Source: Dokdonella_A ginsengisoli (GTDB lineage: Bacteria > Pseudomonadota > Gammaproteobacteria > Xanthomonadales > Rhodanobacteraceae). From it: a DNA stretch of 64,000 bases. Shown piece by piece: positions 1-8,332 of the stretch. Location: assembly GCF_042652785.1 (NCBI RefSeq), contig NZ_JBHSHD010000002.1, positions 1 to 64,000 of the forward strand, given 5' to 3'. The notes beneath the pieces are model-generated. The model saw only the letters and a program-made list of their open reading frames with translations, was not told the DNA's origin and made no database searches. Position numbers and translations under genes: made by a program. Within the stretch, counting starts at the first letter, position 1, and each line of letters starts with the position of its first letter.

Positions 1-425
1 CCGCCACGGCAGCGCCGAAGACGCCGGCCGGCCCCGCCGCGGCGCCGCCGGCCGCATCGACCAAGCCACCTGCCGCGACGCCGCCGGCCCCGGCCAAGCC
101 GTCCGCCGAGGGCAAGCCGGCGACGCCGAACGCGACCGTCGCCCCCGCCCAGCCGCCCGCGGCCACGCGTCCGGCGCCGGCGCAGCCGGCCCTGCCTTCG
201 GTGTGGGACCTGCCCTACGCCACGCGCAAGGATCTGCCGGAACTGGCGCTGACGATGCACGTCTACGCCAGCGCGCCGGCCGACCGCTTCGTCGTGATCA
301 AGGGCGAGCGCCACGTCGAGGGCGACGAGCTGGGCGACGGCGTCACGCTGAAGGAGATCCGTGCCGACGGCATGGTGCTGGAGTTCAAGGGCCAGCGCTT
401 CATCTATCCGCGCGACGGGCGCTGA
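1..425 (+). CDS. gspB: Type II secretion protein GspB-like, C-terminal part (5' end outside window)
   Basis: The open frame enters from the left edge and stops at TGA 423-425. The first ~65 visible codons are an Ala/Pro/Lys-rich linker. This is followed by a compact domain beginning SVWDLPYATRKDLPEL and ending GQRFIYPRDGR, with the pattern LTMHVYA..RFVVIKGERHVEGDEL..GVTLKEI..DGMVLEF. That layout (disordered linker, then a small beta domain) is the C-terminus of GspB/PulB proteins, which are inner-membrane proteins thought to help the GspA/GspC-D assembly of type II secretion. The N-terminal membrane segment lies outside the window, so the family call rests on the C-domain. It ends 14 bp before the rhomboid gene. 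Confidence 0.75.
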   Translation, partial: ATAAPKTPAGPAAAPPAASTKPPAATPPAPAKPSAEGKPATPNATVAPAQPPAATRPAPAQPALPSVWDLPYATRKDLPELALTMHVYASAPADRFVVIKGERHVEGDELGDGVTLKEIRADGMVLEFKGQRFIYPRDGR

Positions 426-439
426 GGCGGGGCGCGCGG

Positions 440-1123
440 GTGTTCGTCCACCTGCCGAGCCGGCGCAAGCCGCGGCCGCCGTGGGCGACCCTGCTGATCG
501 TCGCCGCCTGCGTGGTGGTGTTCCTGTGGCTGGCCTCGATGCCGAGCGTGCAGCGGCTGGCCGTGCTGGCGCGCTGGGGCACGGTGCCGTCGACCCTGCT
601 CGACGCCAACGCGCCGTGGCTGCAGCAGCTCACCGAGCTGCGTGCGGCGCGGCTGGTCACCGCGATCTTCATCCACGCCGACTGGCTGCACCTGACCGGC
701 AACATGCTGTTCCTCGTCGTGTTCGGCGTCTCGGCCGAACGCGCGCTCGGCTCGGCGCGGTTCCTGGCGATGTTCGTCATCGGCGGCGCGCTGGCCAACC
801 TGGTCGGCGCGTTCACCCTGGCCGGCACCAGCGCGCCGATCATCGGTTCCAGCGGCGCGGTCTCGGCGGTGGTCGGTGCCTATCTCGCGCTGTTCCCGCG
901 CGCGCGCCTGGGCCTGGTGCTGCCGCTGGGCATCTTCCTCGAGTTCGTGCGCATCCCGGCGCCGCTGCTGATCGGCTTCTGGGCCATGCTGCAGCTGCTG
1001 TTCACCTACGTCGGCCCGGCCTTCGGCGCGGTCGCGTGGTGGACCCACGTCTCCGGCTTCGCCATCGGCGTGGTGCTGGCGCTGCTGTCCAAGCCGGCGG
1101 TGGCGCGGCGGCTGAGGAATTGA
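440..1123 (+). CDS. Rhomboid family intramembrane serine protease
   Basis: The 227-residue polytopic membrane protein has the rhomboid signatures: HADWLHLTGNM in an early helix (His84, Asn88), the nucleophile motif GSSG with Ser138, and the partner His203 in THVSGFAIG. Rhomboids cleave transmembrane segments of client proteins within the inner membrane. The start is taken as GTG at 440 because this is where the hydrophobic N-terminus begins and upstream codons overlap the gspB-like gene in another frame; the Shine-Dalgarno sequence is weak. A ~35-residue segment between the first helix and the HxxxN helix is not in the minimal GlpG layout. The substrate cannot be inferred. Confidence 0.85.
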   Translation: MFVHLPSRRKPRPPWATLLIVAACVVVFLWLASMPSVQRLAVLARWGTVPSTLLDANAPWLQQLTELRAARLVTAIFIHADWLHLTGNMLFLVVFGVSAERALGSARFLAMFVIGGALANLVGAFTLAGTSAPIIGSSGAVSAVVGAYLALFPRARLGLVLPLGIFLEFVRIPAPLLIGFWAMLQLLFTYVGPAFGAVAWWTHVSGFAIGVVLALLSKPAVARRLRN

Positions 1124-1130
1124 AGGGGCC

Positions 1131-1226
1131 GGGATTGGGGATTGGAGATTCGGGATTGGGAAAGGCTGAGGTAATCTCCGTCGAAACGCGATGACGGCTT
1201 TGCCGAATCCCCAATCCCCAATCCCG
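1131..1226. repeat. GGGATT-type inverted repeat cluster
   Basis: The left arm 1131-1160 is a run of GGGATTG/GGATTCG units and the right arm 1205-1226 is the complementary GAATCCCCAATCCCCAATCC, so a transcript could fold into a long hairpin. The same unit recurs at 15499-15529. Such GGGATT arrays are known between genes in xanthomonads. The right arm ends 8 bp before the DUF1820 start codon. Confidence 0.7.
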
Positions 1227-1233
1227 GCTCCAG

Positions 1234-1563
1234 ATGCCCAAATCCCCCCGCCTCTACAAGGTCACCTTCCTCTCGCAGGGCAAGAGCATCGAACTCTACG
1301 CGCGGCACGTCGCGTCGAGCGCGCTGTGGGGCTTCACCGAGATCGGCGATCTGGTGTTCGATCCGCCGGGCGAGGGCCTGGTCGTCGATCCGACCGAGGA
1401 ACGCCTGCGCGACGAGTTCAAGGACACCAGGATCGTGCACCTGCCGATCCAGACCATCCTGCGCGTGGAGGAGGTCGTCAGGCGCGGCGCGCCGGCGATC
1501 CGCGACGCGGCCAGCGGCGACAAGATCATGCCGTTCCCGATTGCGCCGCCGAAGACGAGCTGA
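1234..1563 (+). CDS. DUF1820 family protein
   Basis: The 109-residue soluble protein matches the DUF1820 pattern from memory: LYKVTFLSQGKSIELYARHV near the start, then GFTEIGDLVF, LVVDPTEERLRDEF and HLPIQTILRVEEV. The function of this family is unknown; it is widespread in Beta- and Gammaproteobacteria. The ATG at 1234 is the natural start, but the sequence just upstream is the CCCGGCTCCAG end of a repeat with no recognisable Shine-Dalgarno. Confidence 0.8.
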   Translation: MPKSPRLYKVTFLSQGKSIELYARHVASSALWGFTEIGDLVFDPPGEGLVVDPTEERLRDEFKDTRIVHLPIQTILRVEEVVRRGAPAIRDAASGDKIMPFPIAPPKTS

Positions 1564-1625
1564 CCGCCTCGCTCAGCCGCCGAGGAATTTCTTCATCAGC
1601 ACCGCGTTGGCGCGTCGCGGCTTTC

Positions 1626-1749
1626 CCTTCTCCCGCGCGCGGGAGAAGGTGGTGCGGAGCACCGGATGAGGGAAGGCGGAGCGTAAGGCGTCGCTCCGAT
1701 TTCCCTCACCCGCGCCTACGGCGCGACCTCTCCCGCAAGCGGGAGAGGT
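1626..1749. repeat. Nested palindromic intergenic repeat
   Basis: A perfect palindrome with two 12-bp arms lies at 1626-1649 (arm CCTTCTCCCGCG). A second hairpin at 1727-1748 has arms CCTCTCCCGC and GCGGGAGAGG. Between them GATGAGGGAA is partly complementary to TTTCCCTCAC, so the element folds as two hairpins within a larger stem. This form is abundant between genes in Xanthomonas, Stenotrophomonas and relatives. It fills the convergent gap between the DUF1820 gene and lepB and may act as a two-way transcription stop. Confidence 0.75.
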
Positions 1750-1793
1750 GAAGTCGTGCTCGCCTCGCACCGCCAGGAGAAACCGAAGACATT

Positions 1794-2465
1794 CTAGTCG
1801 TCGAAGCGCTTGCCGAAGCGGTCCAGGCGCAGCTGCCAGTGGTCCTTGATGTCGGCCGAGACGAGGATGCGCTCGGCGCGGCCGATCAGGCGTTCGCGCG
1901 GGACCAGGCCGAAGTAGCGCGAGTCCTCGCTGTCGTCGCGATTGTCGCCGAGCATCAGGTACTGGCCGGGCGGAACCGTCAGCGGACCGAAGCTCGAGCG
2001 CGACGCGGCGCCGCGCAGCCACTGCACCGTGTGCGCATCGCTGCCGAAACGCTCGAGCGCGCGCTCGGCGCGCGCGACGTGACGAGCGTCGAGCCGTTCC
2101 TCGACTTCGCCCAGCAGCGCGTAGTCGATCGCGGCGCCGTCGACGAACAGACGGTTGCCGCGCATCTGGATCGTGTCGCCCGGTACCGCGGCGATGCGCT
2201 TGATCAGGCGCGTGCCGTCCTTGGGCGAGGAGAACGTGACGATGTCGCCGCGGCGCGGCTCGCCGAGCGGAGCCAGGATGCGGTCGGTCAGCGGCAGCTT
2301 GAGGTCGTAGGCGAGCCGGTTCACGAAGACGACGTCGCCCTCGAGGATCGTCGGCCGCATCGAGCCGGTCGGCACCGGATTCCAGTCTGCGATCGCCGTA
2401 CGCACGAAGCCGAACAGCAGCAGGATCGCCACGAAATGCCGGTTGTCGTGCAGCCAGTTCCTCAT
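1794..2465 (-). CDS. lepB: Signal peptidase I
   Basis: The enzyme removes signal peptides from exported preproteins at the outer face of the inner membrane. The 223-residue form has one N-terminal membrane segment (AILLLFGFVRTAIADW), the catalytic Ser35 in PTGSMRPT, the general base Lys89 in RLIKRIAAVPGD, and the conserved box GDNRDDSEDSRYFG. It is shorter than E. coli LepB (324 residues) and has one membrane anchor rather than two. ATG 2465 was chosen over GTG 2468 because GGAG lies six bases before it. It follows the ctp gene by 19 bp on the same strand and probably belongs to the gpmI-envC-ctp operon. Confidence 0.93.
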   Translation of the reverse strand: MRNWLHDNRHFVAILLLFGFVRTAIADWNPVPTGSMRPTILEGDVVFVNRLAYDLKLPLTDRILAPLGEPRRGDIVTFSSPKDGTRLIKRIAAVPGDTIQMRGNRLFVDGAAIDYALLGEVEERLDARHVARAERALERFGSDAHTVQWLRGAASRSSFGPLTVPPGQYLMLGDNRDDSEDSRYFGLVPRERLIGRAERILVSADIKDHWQLRLDRFGKRFDD

Positions 2466-2484
2466 CACGATCTCCGCTTCGGCC

Positions 2485-3858
2485 TCAGCCGTTCCTGTTC
2501 GCCGGCGCCGGCGCGGATTTGCCGCGCAAGGCCAGCGCCTTCAGCGCGTTTAGCGCCTCATTCAGAGCGTAATCCTTCTCGACGTCGCGTTCCGCCGCGG
2601 GCGGCGTGACGACTGGATTGGCGCTCTCGTCGGCGCCCTTGAGGTGATTGCGCAGGTCGCGCTCGCCGATCGCCGGCGAGGCGCTGTCGCGCTGGCTCAG
2701 GGCGAGGTCGGCCAGGGCGATGTCCGGCTGGATGCCGGCGGCCTGGATCGAGACGCCGTTCGGCGTGTAGTAGCGCGCCGTAGTGAGCTTGACCGCGTGC
2801 TCGGCGTCCAGCGGCAGCACGGTCTGCACCGAGCCCTTGCCGAAGGTGCGCCGCCCCATCAGCAGGGCGCGATGGTTGTCCTTCAGCGCGCCGGCGACGA
2901 TCTCGGCGGCCGAGGCGGTGCCGTTGTCGACCAGCACGACCAGCGGAGCGCCCTTGAGCAGGTCGCCCGGCGTGGCGCGGAAGCTGAGGTCGGATTCCTT
3001 GAGGCGGCCCTTGGTCGTCACGATGACGCCCTCGTCGAGGAACTCGTCGCTGACCTCGACCGCCGCCGTCAACAGGCCGCCCGGATTGCTGCGCAGGTCG
3101 AGGATCGCGCCGCGCAGCGGCGCCTTGTTGTCGGCCTGCACGCGCTCGATGCGCTTGCGCAGCTGCGCGCCGGTATCGGCCTGGAACTGGCTCACGCGCA
3201 GGTACGCGTAGCCGGGCTCGAGCAGGCGGCTGCGCACGCTGGCGACCTTGATCGCCTCGCGCTTGAGCGTGATGTCGACCGGCGTGTTCTGCTTCTCGTG
3301 CAGCACGTTGAGCGTGATCTCGGTGCCGGGCTTGCCGCGCAGGCGCGCGATCGCGCCGTCGAGATCGTCGGACTGCACCGGCTTGCCGTCGATCTGCACG
3401 ATCGTGTCGCCGGCCTTGATGCCGGCGCGCTCGGCCGGCGAATCGTCGATCGGCGCGACCACGCGCAGCGTGCCCTCGACCTGCAGCACCTCGATGCCGA
3501 GGCCGTCGTAGCTGCCGGTGGTGTCCTCGGTGAGATTGTCGATCTGCTCCTTGTCGAGGTACTCGCTGTGCGGATCGAGCCCGGCGAGCAGGCCGCGGAT
3601 CGCCTGCTGCATCAGGCGATGATCGTCGACGTCCTCGACGTAGGCTTGCTTGACCAGGTTGTAGACGGCGGTGAACGCGCGGATGTCCTGCAGGTCGACG
3701 GCCTTCTTCGCCGCGGCGGGCTTCGCGGCGGCGGCCGGCGCCGGCGCGTCCGCGGGATCGTCGACGTCCGCCGGCGCGGCGGCGGGCGGGGCTTGCGCGG
3801 CGAGTGCCGGCGCGGCGGCCAGGGCGAACAGGAGGGCGAGCGGAAGACGCGGGGACAT
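2485..3858 (-). CDS. S41 family carboxy-terminal processing protease
   Basis: A periplasmic serine protease of the CtpA/Prc type that trims proteins from their C-terminus. Residues 1-20 form a signal peptide (MSPRLPLALLFALAAAPALA). A Pro/Ala linker follows, then a PDZ domain at about 112-195 with the SYDGLGIEVLQ carboxylate loop, and the S41 core with Ser316 in DNGTASAAEI and Lys341 in FGKGSVQ. The 457-residue length is normal. GAGGTG six bases before ATG 3858 fixes the start over GTG 3867. It lies 94 bp after the envC-like gene; this pairing recurs in many Gammaproteobacteria and suggests a role in controlling cell-wall hydrolases. Confidence 0.92.
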   Translation of the reverse strand: MSPRLPLALLFALAAAPALAAQAPPAAAPADVDDPADAPAPAAAAKPAAAKKAVDLQDIRAFTAVYNLVKQAYVEDVDDHRLMQQAIRGLLAGLDPHSEYLDKEQIDNLTEDTTGSYDGLGIEVLQVEGTLRVVAPIDDSPAERAGIKAGDTIVQIDGKPVQSDDLDGAIARLRGKPGTEITLNVLHEKQNTPVDITLKREAIKVASVRSRLLEPGYAYLRVSQFQADTGAQLRKRIERVQADNKAPLRGAILDLRSNPGGLLTAAVEVSDEFLDEGVIVTTKGRLKESDLSFRATPGDLLKGAPLVVLVDNGTASAAEIVAGALKDNHRALLMGRRTFGKGSVQTVLPLDAEHAVKLTTARYYTPNGVSIQAAGIQPDIALADLALSQRDSASPAIGERDLRNHLKGADESANPVVTPPAAERDVEKDYALNEALNALKALALRGKSAPAPANRNG

Positions 3859-3952
3859 CGAACACACCTCGGTGGACTGCGGGCCAGTGTAATGCGGACG
3901 GCGTGCAGCGTCCGTTATGGCTGCGCACGTGCCGATTGCAAGCCCGCCGCGC

Positions 3953-5128
3953 TCAGCGCAGCCAGCCGCGCGGATCGACCGCCTGGCCCTTGACGCGCAG
4001 CTCGAAGTAGACCCCGGACGTCTTCTGGCCGCCGCTGGCGCCGCTGCTGGCGATCGTGGTGCCGGCGTCGACCCAGTCGCCGACGTCCTTGAGCAGGGTT
4101 TCGTTGCCGCCGTACAGGCTCATGTAGCCGTCGCCGTGGTCGACGATGACCATCAGGCCGTAGCCGCGCAGCCAGTCTGCGAAGGCGACGCGCCCGTGCG
4201 AGACAGCGCGCACCGCGGTACCGGTGGCCGCCGCGATCAGCACGCCGCTGCTGCGGCGGCCGGAATCGTCGGCGGCCCCGAACGCGGCCACCACCTTGCC
4301 CTGCACGGGCCAGGCGAGCCGGCCGCGCATCGACGCGAACGGCTCGGCGCCGGCGAGCTGCTTGGGGATGTCGGCGAACACGTCGCGCAATTTCTCGAGC
4401 AGGTCGGCGAGCGCGGCCTCGTCCTTGCCGAGCGCGGCGATGCGCGCGCCCTGGTCCTTCAGTTTGGTGTCGATCTCGGCGACGAGCCGCTCGTGGTCGG
4501 CCCGTTCGGCCTCCAGCTTCTCGCCTTCCGTCGCGCGCGCGCCGCGCGAGCGGCCGAGTTCGGTGGTAGCGGTCTCGATCGAGGTCTGCACGTCGGCCAG
4601 TTCGCGCAGGTCGCCGCGCAGGCGGTCGATCTGCTCGACCTGCGCGCCCTGGAAGTAGCGGTGGTAGGCGAGCACGCGCGAGATCGCGGCGACGTCGTCC
4701 TGCTGCAGCAGCAGCTTGAGTTCCTCGTGGTTGCCCAGCGCGTAGGCCGAGCGCAGCAGGGCGGCGAGCGCCTCGCGCTGCGACTCCAGCGCCTTTTCCA
4801 GATCGGCGCGCCGCCCGTCGAGCTGCGTCAGCTCGCCCTGCTGCGCGGCGATGCGACCGTCCAGGGCGTGCACGTCCTTCGCCACCGCGGCCACGGCCAG
4901 CTCCTTCTCGCGCAGCGCGCGCACCGCCTCGTTGCGCTCGCCGGTGGTCGCGCGCTGCTGCTCGGTCAAGGCGCGGATCTCGGCGCGCACGGCGTCGAGC
5001 TTCTGCTTGGCGTCGCGCTCCTGGACGGCACGTTCCTGTGCGGCGCGCTGCGCCTGGTCCGGTTCCTGCGCCTGCGCCTGCGCCGCAACCGACGCGAGCA
5101 GCGCCAGCGCGAGCAGAAGGCCACGCAT
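3953..5128 (-). CDS. envC: EnvC-like murein hydrolase activator (degenerate LytM domain)
   Basis: The 391-residue exported protein has a signal peptide (MRGLLLALALLASVAAQAQA), a long coiled coil (about 22-260, rich in E/Q/R/A) and a C-terminal LytM/M23 fold. The zinc ligands of active M23 enzymes are missing: the usual HxGxD segment reads SSGVLIAAATGTAV and the usual HLHFE reads GVYFELR. This is the hallmark of EnvC, which activates AmiA/AmiB amidases at the septum instead of cutting peptidoglycan itself. Its ATG overlaps the gpmI stop as TGATG, implying coupled translation. NlpD is less likely because there is no lipobox or LysM domain. Confidence 0.87.
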   Translation of the reverse strand: MRGLLLALALLASVAAQAQAQEPDQAQRAAQERAVQERDAKQKLDAVRAEIRALTEQQRATTGERNEAVRALREKELAVAAVAKDVHALDGRIAAQQGELTQLDGRRADLEKALESQREALAALLRSAYALGNHEELKLLLQQDDVAAISRVLAYHRYFQGAQVEQIDRLRGDLRELADVQTSIETATTELGRSRGARATEGEKLEAERADHERLVAEIDTKLKDQGARIAALGKDEAALADLLEKLRDVFADIPKQLAGAEPFASMRGRLAWPVQGKVVAAFGAADDSGRRSSGVLIAAATGTAVRAVSHGRVAFADWLRGYGLMVIVDHGDGYMSLYGGNETLLKDVGDWVDAGTTIASSGASGGQKTSGVYFELRVKGQAVDPRGWLR

Positions 5129-6654
5129 CAGGAGGCGAACTCGACCAGGCTGCGTCCGCTCATCTCGGCCGGCTGCGGCAGGCCCATCAGCGCGAGCACG
5201 GTCGGCGCCAGATCGCGCAGCGCGCCGCGATGCAGCGTCGCGCGGCGGCCGACGTAGACCAGCGGCACCGGACCGACCGTGTGCTGCGTGTGCGGCACGC
5301 CGTTCTCGTCGAGCATCTGTTCCAGGTTGCCGTGATCGGCGCTGATCAGCATCTCGCCGCCGGCCGCACGGATCGCCTCGTCGAGGCGGCCGAGCGCGAC
5401 GTCGACCGCCTCGACGGCCGCGATCGCCGCGGCCTCGATGCCGGTATGGCCGACCATGTCCGGGTTGGCGATGTTGCAGACGATGAAATCGAACCGCTTC
5501 GATCCGATCGCCTCGACCAGCCGGTCGGTCAGCTCGGGACAGCTCATCTCCGGCTGCAGGTCGTAGGTCGCCACCTTCGGGCTCGGCACCAGGATGCGCT
5601 CCTCGCCGGCGAACGGCGCCTCGCGGCCGCCGGAGAAGAAGAACGTCACGTGCGCATACTTCTCGGTTTCGGCGATGCGCAGCTGGGTCAGGCCGAGCGA
5701 GGCCAGATACTCGCCGAGCGTGTCGTGCATGGATTGCGGCGGATACGCGATCGCCGTCGCGGCGAGGCCCTGCTCGTACTCGGTCAGCGTGACGAAGGCC
5801 GACAGCGCGGCCGCGCGGCGCTCGAAGCCGGAGAAGCCCGGCTCGACGAACGCGTGCGACAGTTCGCGCGCGCGGTCGGCGCGGAAGTTCATGAACACGA
5901 TCGCGTCGCCGTCGGCGACCTTCGCGCCGCCGTCGATCACGGTCGGCTTGACGAATTCGTCGTTCTCGCCACGCGCGTAGGCGTCGTGCAGCGCGGCGAT
6001 CGCGTCGCCGGCGTGGAATGGCGCCTGCGCCTGTGCGATCGCGTCGTAGGCGAGCTTCACCCGGTCCCAGCGATGGTCGCGATCCATCGCGTAGTAGCGG
6101 CCGCTGACCGTCGCGATCCTCGCATTGCCGAGCGCGGCGCACTGGTCCGCCAGCGCGCGCAGGCTCGGCTCGGCGCTGCGCGGCGGCGTGTCGCGGCCGT
6201 CGAGGAACGCGTGCACCGCGACGCGGCCGACGCCGTGCCGCGCGGCCAGATCGAGCAGTGCGTGGATGTGCCGCTCGTGGCTGTGCACGCCGCCCGGGCT
6301 GACCAGCCCGAGCACGTGCAGCGTGCCGCCGCCGCGCCGCGCTGCCGCGCAGGCGCCGACCAGCGCGGCGTTGTCGTAGAACGAGCCGTCGGCGATCGCC
6401 GCGTCGATGCGCGTCAGATCCTGGTAGACGATGCGTCCCGAGCCGATGTTCATGTGGCCGACTTCGGAATTGCCCATCTGCCCGTCCGGCAGGCCGACGA
6501 ATTGCCCGTGCGTGTCGACCAGCGTGTGCGGGCATTCGGCCAACAGTCGCCGCCAGTTCGGCGCGCGCGCCTGCGCGATCGCGTTGTGCGCGGCCTCGTC
6601 GCGGTGGCCCCAGCCATCGAGGATCAGCAGCAGGATCGGTTTGGGTCTGGTCAC
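5128..6654 (-). CDS. gpmI: 2,3-bisphosphoglycerate-independent phosphoglycerate mutase
   Basis: A glycolytic enzyme interconverting 3- and 2-phosphoglycerate through a phosphoserine and two Mn ions. About 508 residues, the normal size. The N-terminal metal motif is ILDGWGHR (Asp13), the phosphorylated Ser63 sits in MGNSEVGHMNIGSGR, and the late metal ligands are in ISADHGNLEQM and HTQHTVGPVP. The start is uncertain: GTG 6654 gives an N-terminus (VTRPKPILLLILDGWG) matching family members, while an upstream ATG at 6687 would add 11 unconserved residues. It heads the minus-strand run gpmI-envC-ctp-lepB. Confidence 0.94.
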   Translation of the reverse strand: MTRPKPILLLILDGWGHRDEAAHNAIAQARAPNWRRLLAECPHTLVDTHGQFVGLPDGQMGNSEVGHMNIGSGRIVYQDLTRIDAAIADGSFYDNAALVGACAAARRGGGTLHVLGLVSPGGVHSHERHIHALLDLAARHGVGRVAVHAFLDGRDTPPRSAEPSLRALADQCAALGNARIATVSGRYYAMDRDHRWDRVKLAYDAIAQAQAPFHAGDAIAALHDAYARGENDEFVKPTVIDGGAKVADGDAIVFMNFRADRARELSHAFVEPGFSGFERRAAALSAFVTLTEYEQGLAATAIAYPPQSMHDTLGEYLASLGLTQLRIAETEKYAHVTFFFSGGREAPFAGEERILVPSPKVATYDLQPEMSCPELTDRLVEAIGSKRFDFIVCNIANPDMVGHTGIEAAAIAAVEAVDVALGRLDEAIRAAGGEMLISADHGNLEQMLDENGVPHTQHTVGPVPLVYVGRRATLHRGALRDLAPTVLALMGLPQPAEMSGRSLVEFAS

Positions 6655-6783
6655 GCCTGGATTTCCGGAACTCGCGAAATGGCGCATCCTAGCCGAACGC
6701 TTCCGGCGCTGCCGCAATCGCCGCTAAACCCTCGCGGTACGCGGCGCATCCAAGCCCGTACCCAACGCCACCGGAGATTCCGC

Positions 6784-7434
6784 ATGAAGCACCTCCCGCT
6801 CGCCATCGCCCTGCTGGTTCTGCCCTGTGCCGGAACCACCCTCGCGCAAGGCGACGTCGACAAGATCAACGGCTCAATCCAGATCAAGAACGGCGAACAG
6901 GCCGGCGACCTGACCACGGTCAACGGCGGCATCCGCATCGACGCCGCCGGCAGCGCCGGCAAGGTCAGCACGGTCAACGGCGGCGTGCGGCTCGGTGCGC
7001 AGGCGCGCGCCGAGTCCGTCGAGACGGTCAACGGCGGCATCAGTCTGGACGACTCGGCCCAGGTCCGCGGCGCCGTCACCACCGTCAACGGCGGCATCCG
7101 GCTCGACAAGAGCGCCGACGTCGGCGGTCATGCCGAAACCGTCAACGGCCGCATCTCGCTCGACGCCGCGCACATCGGCGGCGGCATCGAGACGGTCGGC
7201 GGCGACATCGAGATCGGCGCCGACTCGCGCGTCGAGGGCGGCATCGTCGTGAAGAAGCCCAGCGGCTGGTCCTGGGGCCGCTCGAGCAAGCCGCGCATCG
7301 TGATCGGACCGCGCGCCACGGTGCAGGGCACGCTCGACTTCGAACGCGAGGTGGAGCTGTTCGTCAGCGACAGCGCCAGCGTCGGCACGATCAAGGGCGC
7401 GACGGCGCAGAAGTTCCCCGGCGAACAGCCGTAA
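6784..7434 (+). CDS. Exported protein built of VNGGI repeats (bactofilin/DUF4097-like)
   Basis: A 216-residue protein with a signal peptide (MKHLPLAIALLVLPCAGTTLAQ). Residues 25-150 consist of about six repeats of roughly 18-21 residues centred on TVNGGIRL or a close variant (TVNGGIRI, TVNGGVRL, TVNGGISL, TVNGRISL, TVGGDIEI), followed by IVIGPRATVQGTLDF. One turn of parallel beta-helix per repeat is the likely fold, as in bactofilins and DUF4097 proteins. Unlike bactofilins, it carries a cleavable signal peptide, so it should be periplasmic or surface-located. GGAG precedes ATG 6784 by seven bases. The function is unknown. Confidence 0.75.
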   Translation: MKHLPLAIALLVLPCAGTTLAQGDVDKINGSIQIKNGEQAGDLTTVNGGIRIDAAGSAGKVSTVNGGVRLGAQARAESVETVNGGISLDDSAQVRGAVTTVNGGIRLDKSADVGGHAETVNGRISLDAAHIGGGIETVGGDIEIGADSRVEGGIVVKKPSGWSWGRSSKPRIVIGPRATVQGTLDFEREVELFVSDSASVGTIKGATAQKFPGEQP

Positions 7435-7528
7435 GGCCAGGGCAGGATGGCGCCGTCCGCACCGGGCGGCGCTTGCCTGGGAAACGGCGAGCACGCAGGA
7501 TGGGCCGTCCGCCCCAGCCGACGACCCC

Positions 7529-8281
7529 ATGCCCATCCTGATCGTTGTCTCGCTCGCGCTGCAGATCCTGTGCGCGATCCACGTCGTGCGCAGCGGCCGT
7601 CCGCTGTACTGGATCTGGCTGCTGCTGATCGGCTCCTACCTCGCCGTGGCGATCTACGTGCTGGTCGCGGTGTTGCCGGACCTGCGCAACGACCCGCGCA
7701 GCCGCAAGGCCGCCAAGCAGGTGCTCGCCACCCTGGACCCGGCGCGCCAGCGCCGTCGCATCCAGGAACGCCTGGAGCTTGCCGACACCGTCGACAACCG
7801 CCGCGCGCTGGCCGAGGAATGCCTGCGGACGGGCGACTACGCGAACGCGGCGGAGCTGTACTCCTCGATTCTCAAGGGACTGTACGCGACCGACCCGATG
7901 TTCATGCTCGGGCTCGCGCAGGCACAGGCCGGAAAGAACGATTTCGCCGCCGCGCGGGCCACGCTCGACGCGCTGATCCAGGCCAATCCGCAGTTCCGCT
8001 CGACCGACGGCCATCTGCTCTACGCCCGCTGCCTGGAAGAGCTCGGCGAACACGATGCCGCGCTGCACGAATACGAAACGCTCGCGCGCAGCTACCCGGG
8101 CGAAGAGGCGCGCTTCCGCTACGGCAGCCTGCTGAAGAAGCGCGCGCGCGCCGACGAGGCCCAGAGCGTGTTCCAGGACATGCTCAGGCGCGCCAAGGCC
8201 GCACCGCGCTACTACCGCCGCAAGGAACAGGACTGGCTCGACGCGGCCCGGCGCGAACTGTCCGAACTCGGCCGCACCTGA
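7529..8281 (+). CDS. Inner-membrane TPR repeat protein
   Basis: A 250-residue protein. Two N-terminal membrane segments (ILIVVSLALQILCAIHVV and WIWLLLIGSYLAVAIYVLVAV) resemble the PLDc_N-type hairpin. A soluble part follows with at least three tetratricopeptide-like helix pairs (RRALAEECLRTGDYANAAEL, DPMFMLGLAQAQAGKNDF, DGHLLYARCLEELGEHDAAL). TPR domains bind partner proteins, so a scaffolding role in the inner membrane is plausible but not shown. It ends just before a strong hairpin shared with the convergent M1 peptidase gene. Confidence 0.7.
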   Translation: MPILIVVSLALQILCAIHVVRSGRPLYWIWLLLIGSYLAVAIYVLVAVLPDLRNDPRSRKAAKQVLATLDPARQRRRIQERLELADTVDNRRALAEECLRTGDYANAAELYSSILKGLYATDPMFMLGLAQAQAGKNDFAAARATLDALIQANPQFRSTDGHLLYARCLEELGEHDAALHEYETLARSYPGEEARFRYGSLLKKRARADEAQSVFQDMLRRAKAAPRYYRRKEQDWLDAARRELSELGRT

Positions 8282-8292
8282 GCCCGGTTCCG

Positions 8293-8327
8293 GCCGCCTG
8301 CCGCGCCGATCCGGCGCGGCAGGCGGC
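8293..8327. terminator. Two-way hairpin between convergent genes
   Basis: A perfect 15-bp stem (left arm GCCGCCTGCCGCGCC, loop GATCC) fills the 51-bp gap between the TPR gene and the M1 peptidase gene, which converge here. There is no T-tract on either strand, so it is either a U-tract-less intrinsic terminator or an RNA end protector. Confidence 0.6.
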
Positions 8328-8332
8328 GCGAC

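Noticed and set aside
3953..5128. Active M23 peptidase
   Set aside because: All zinc ligands expected in the LytM domain are replaced, so an activator (EnvC) fits better.
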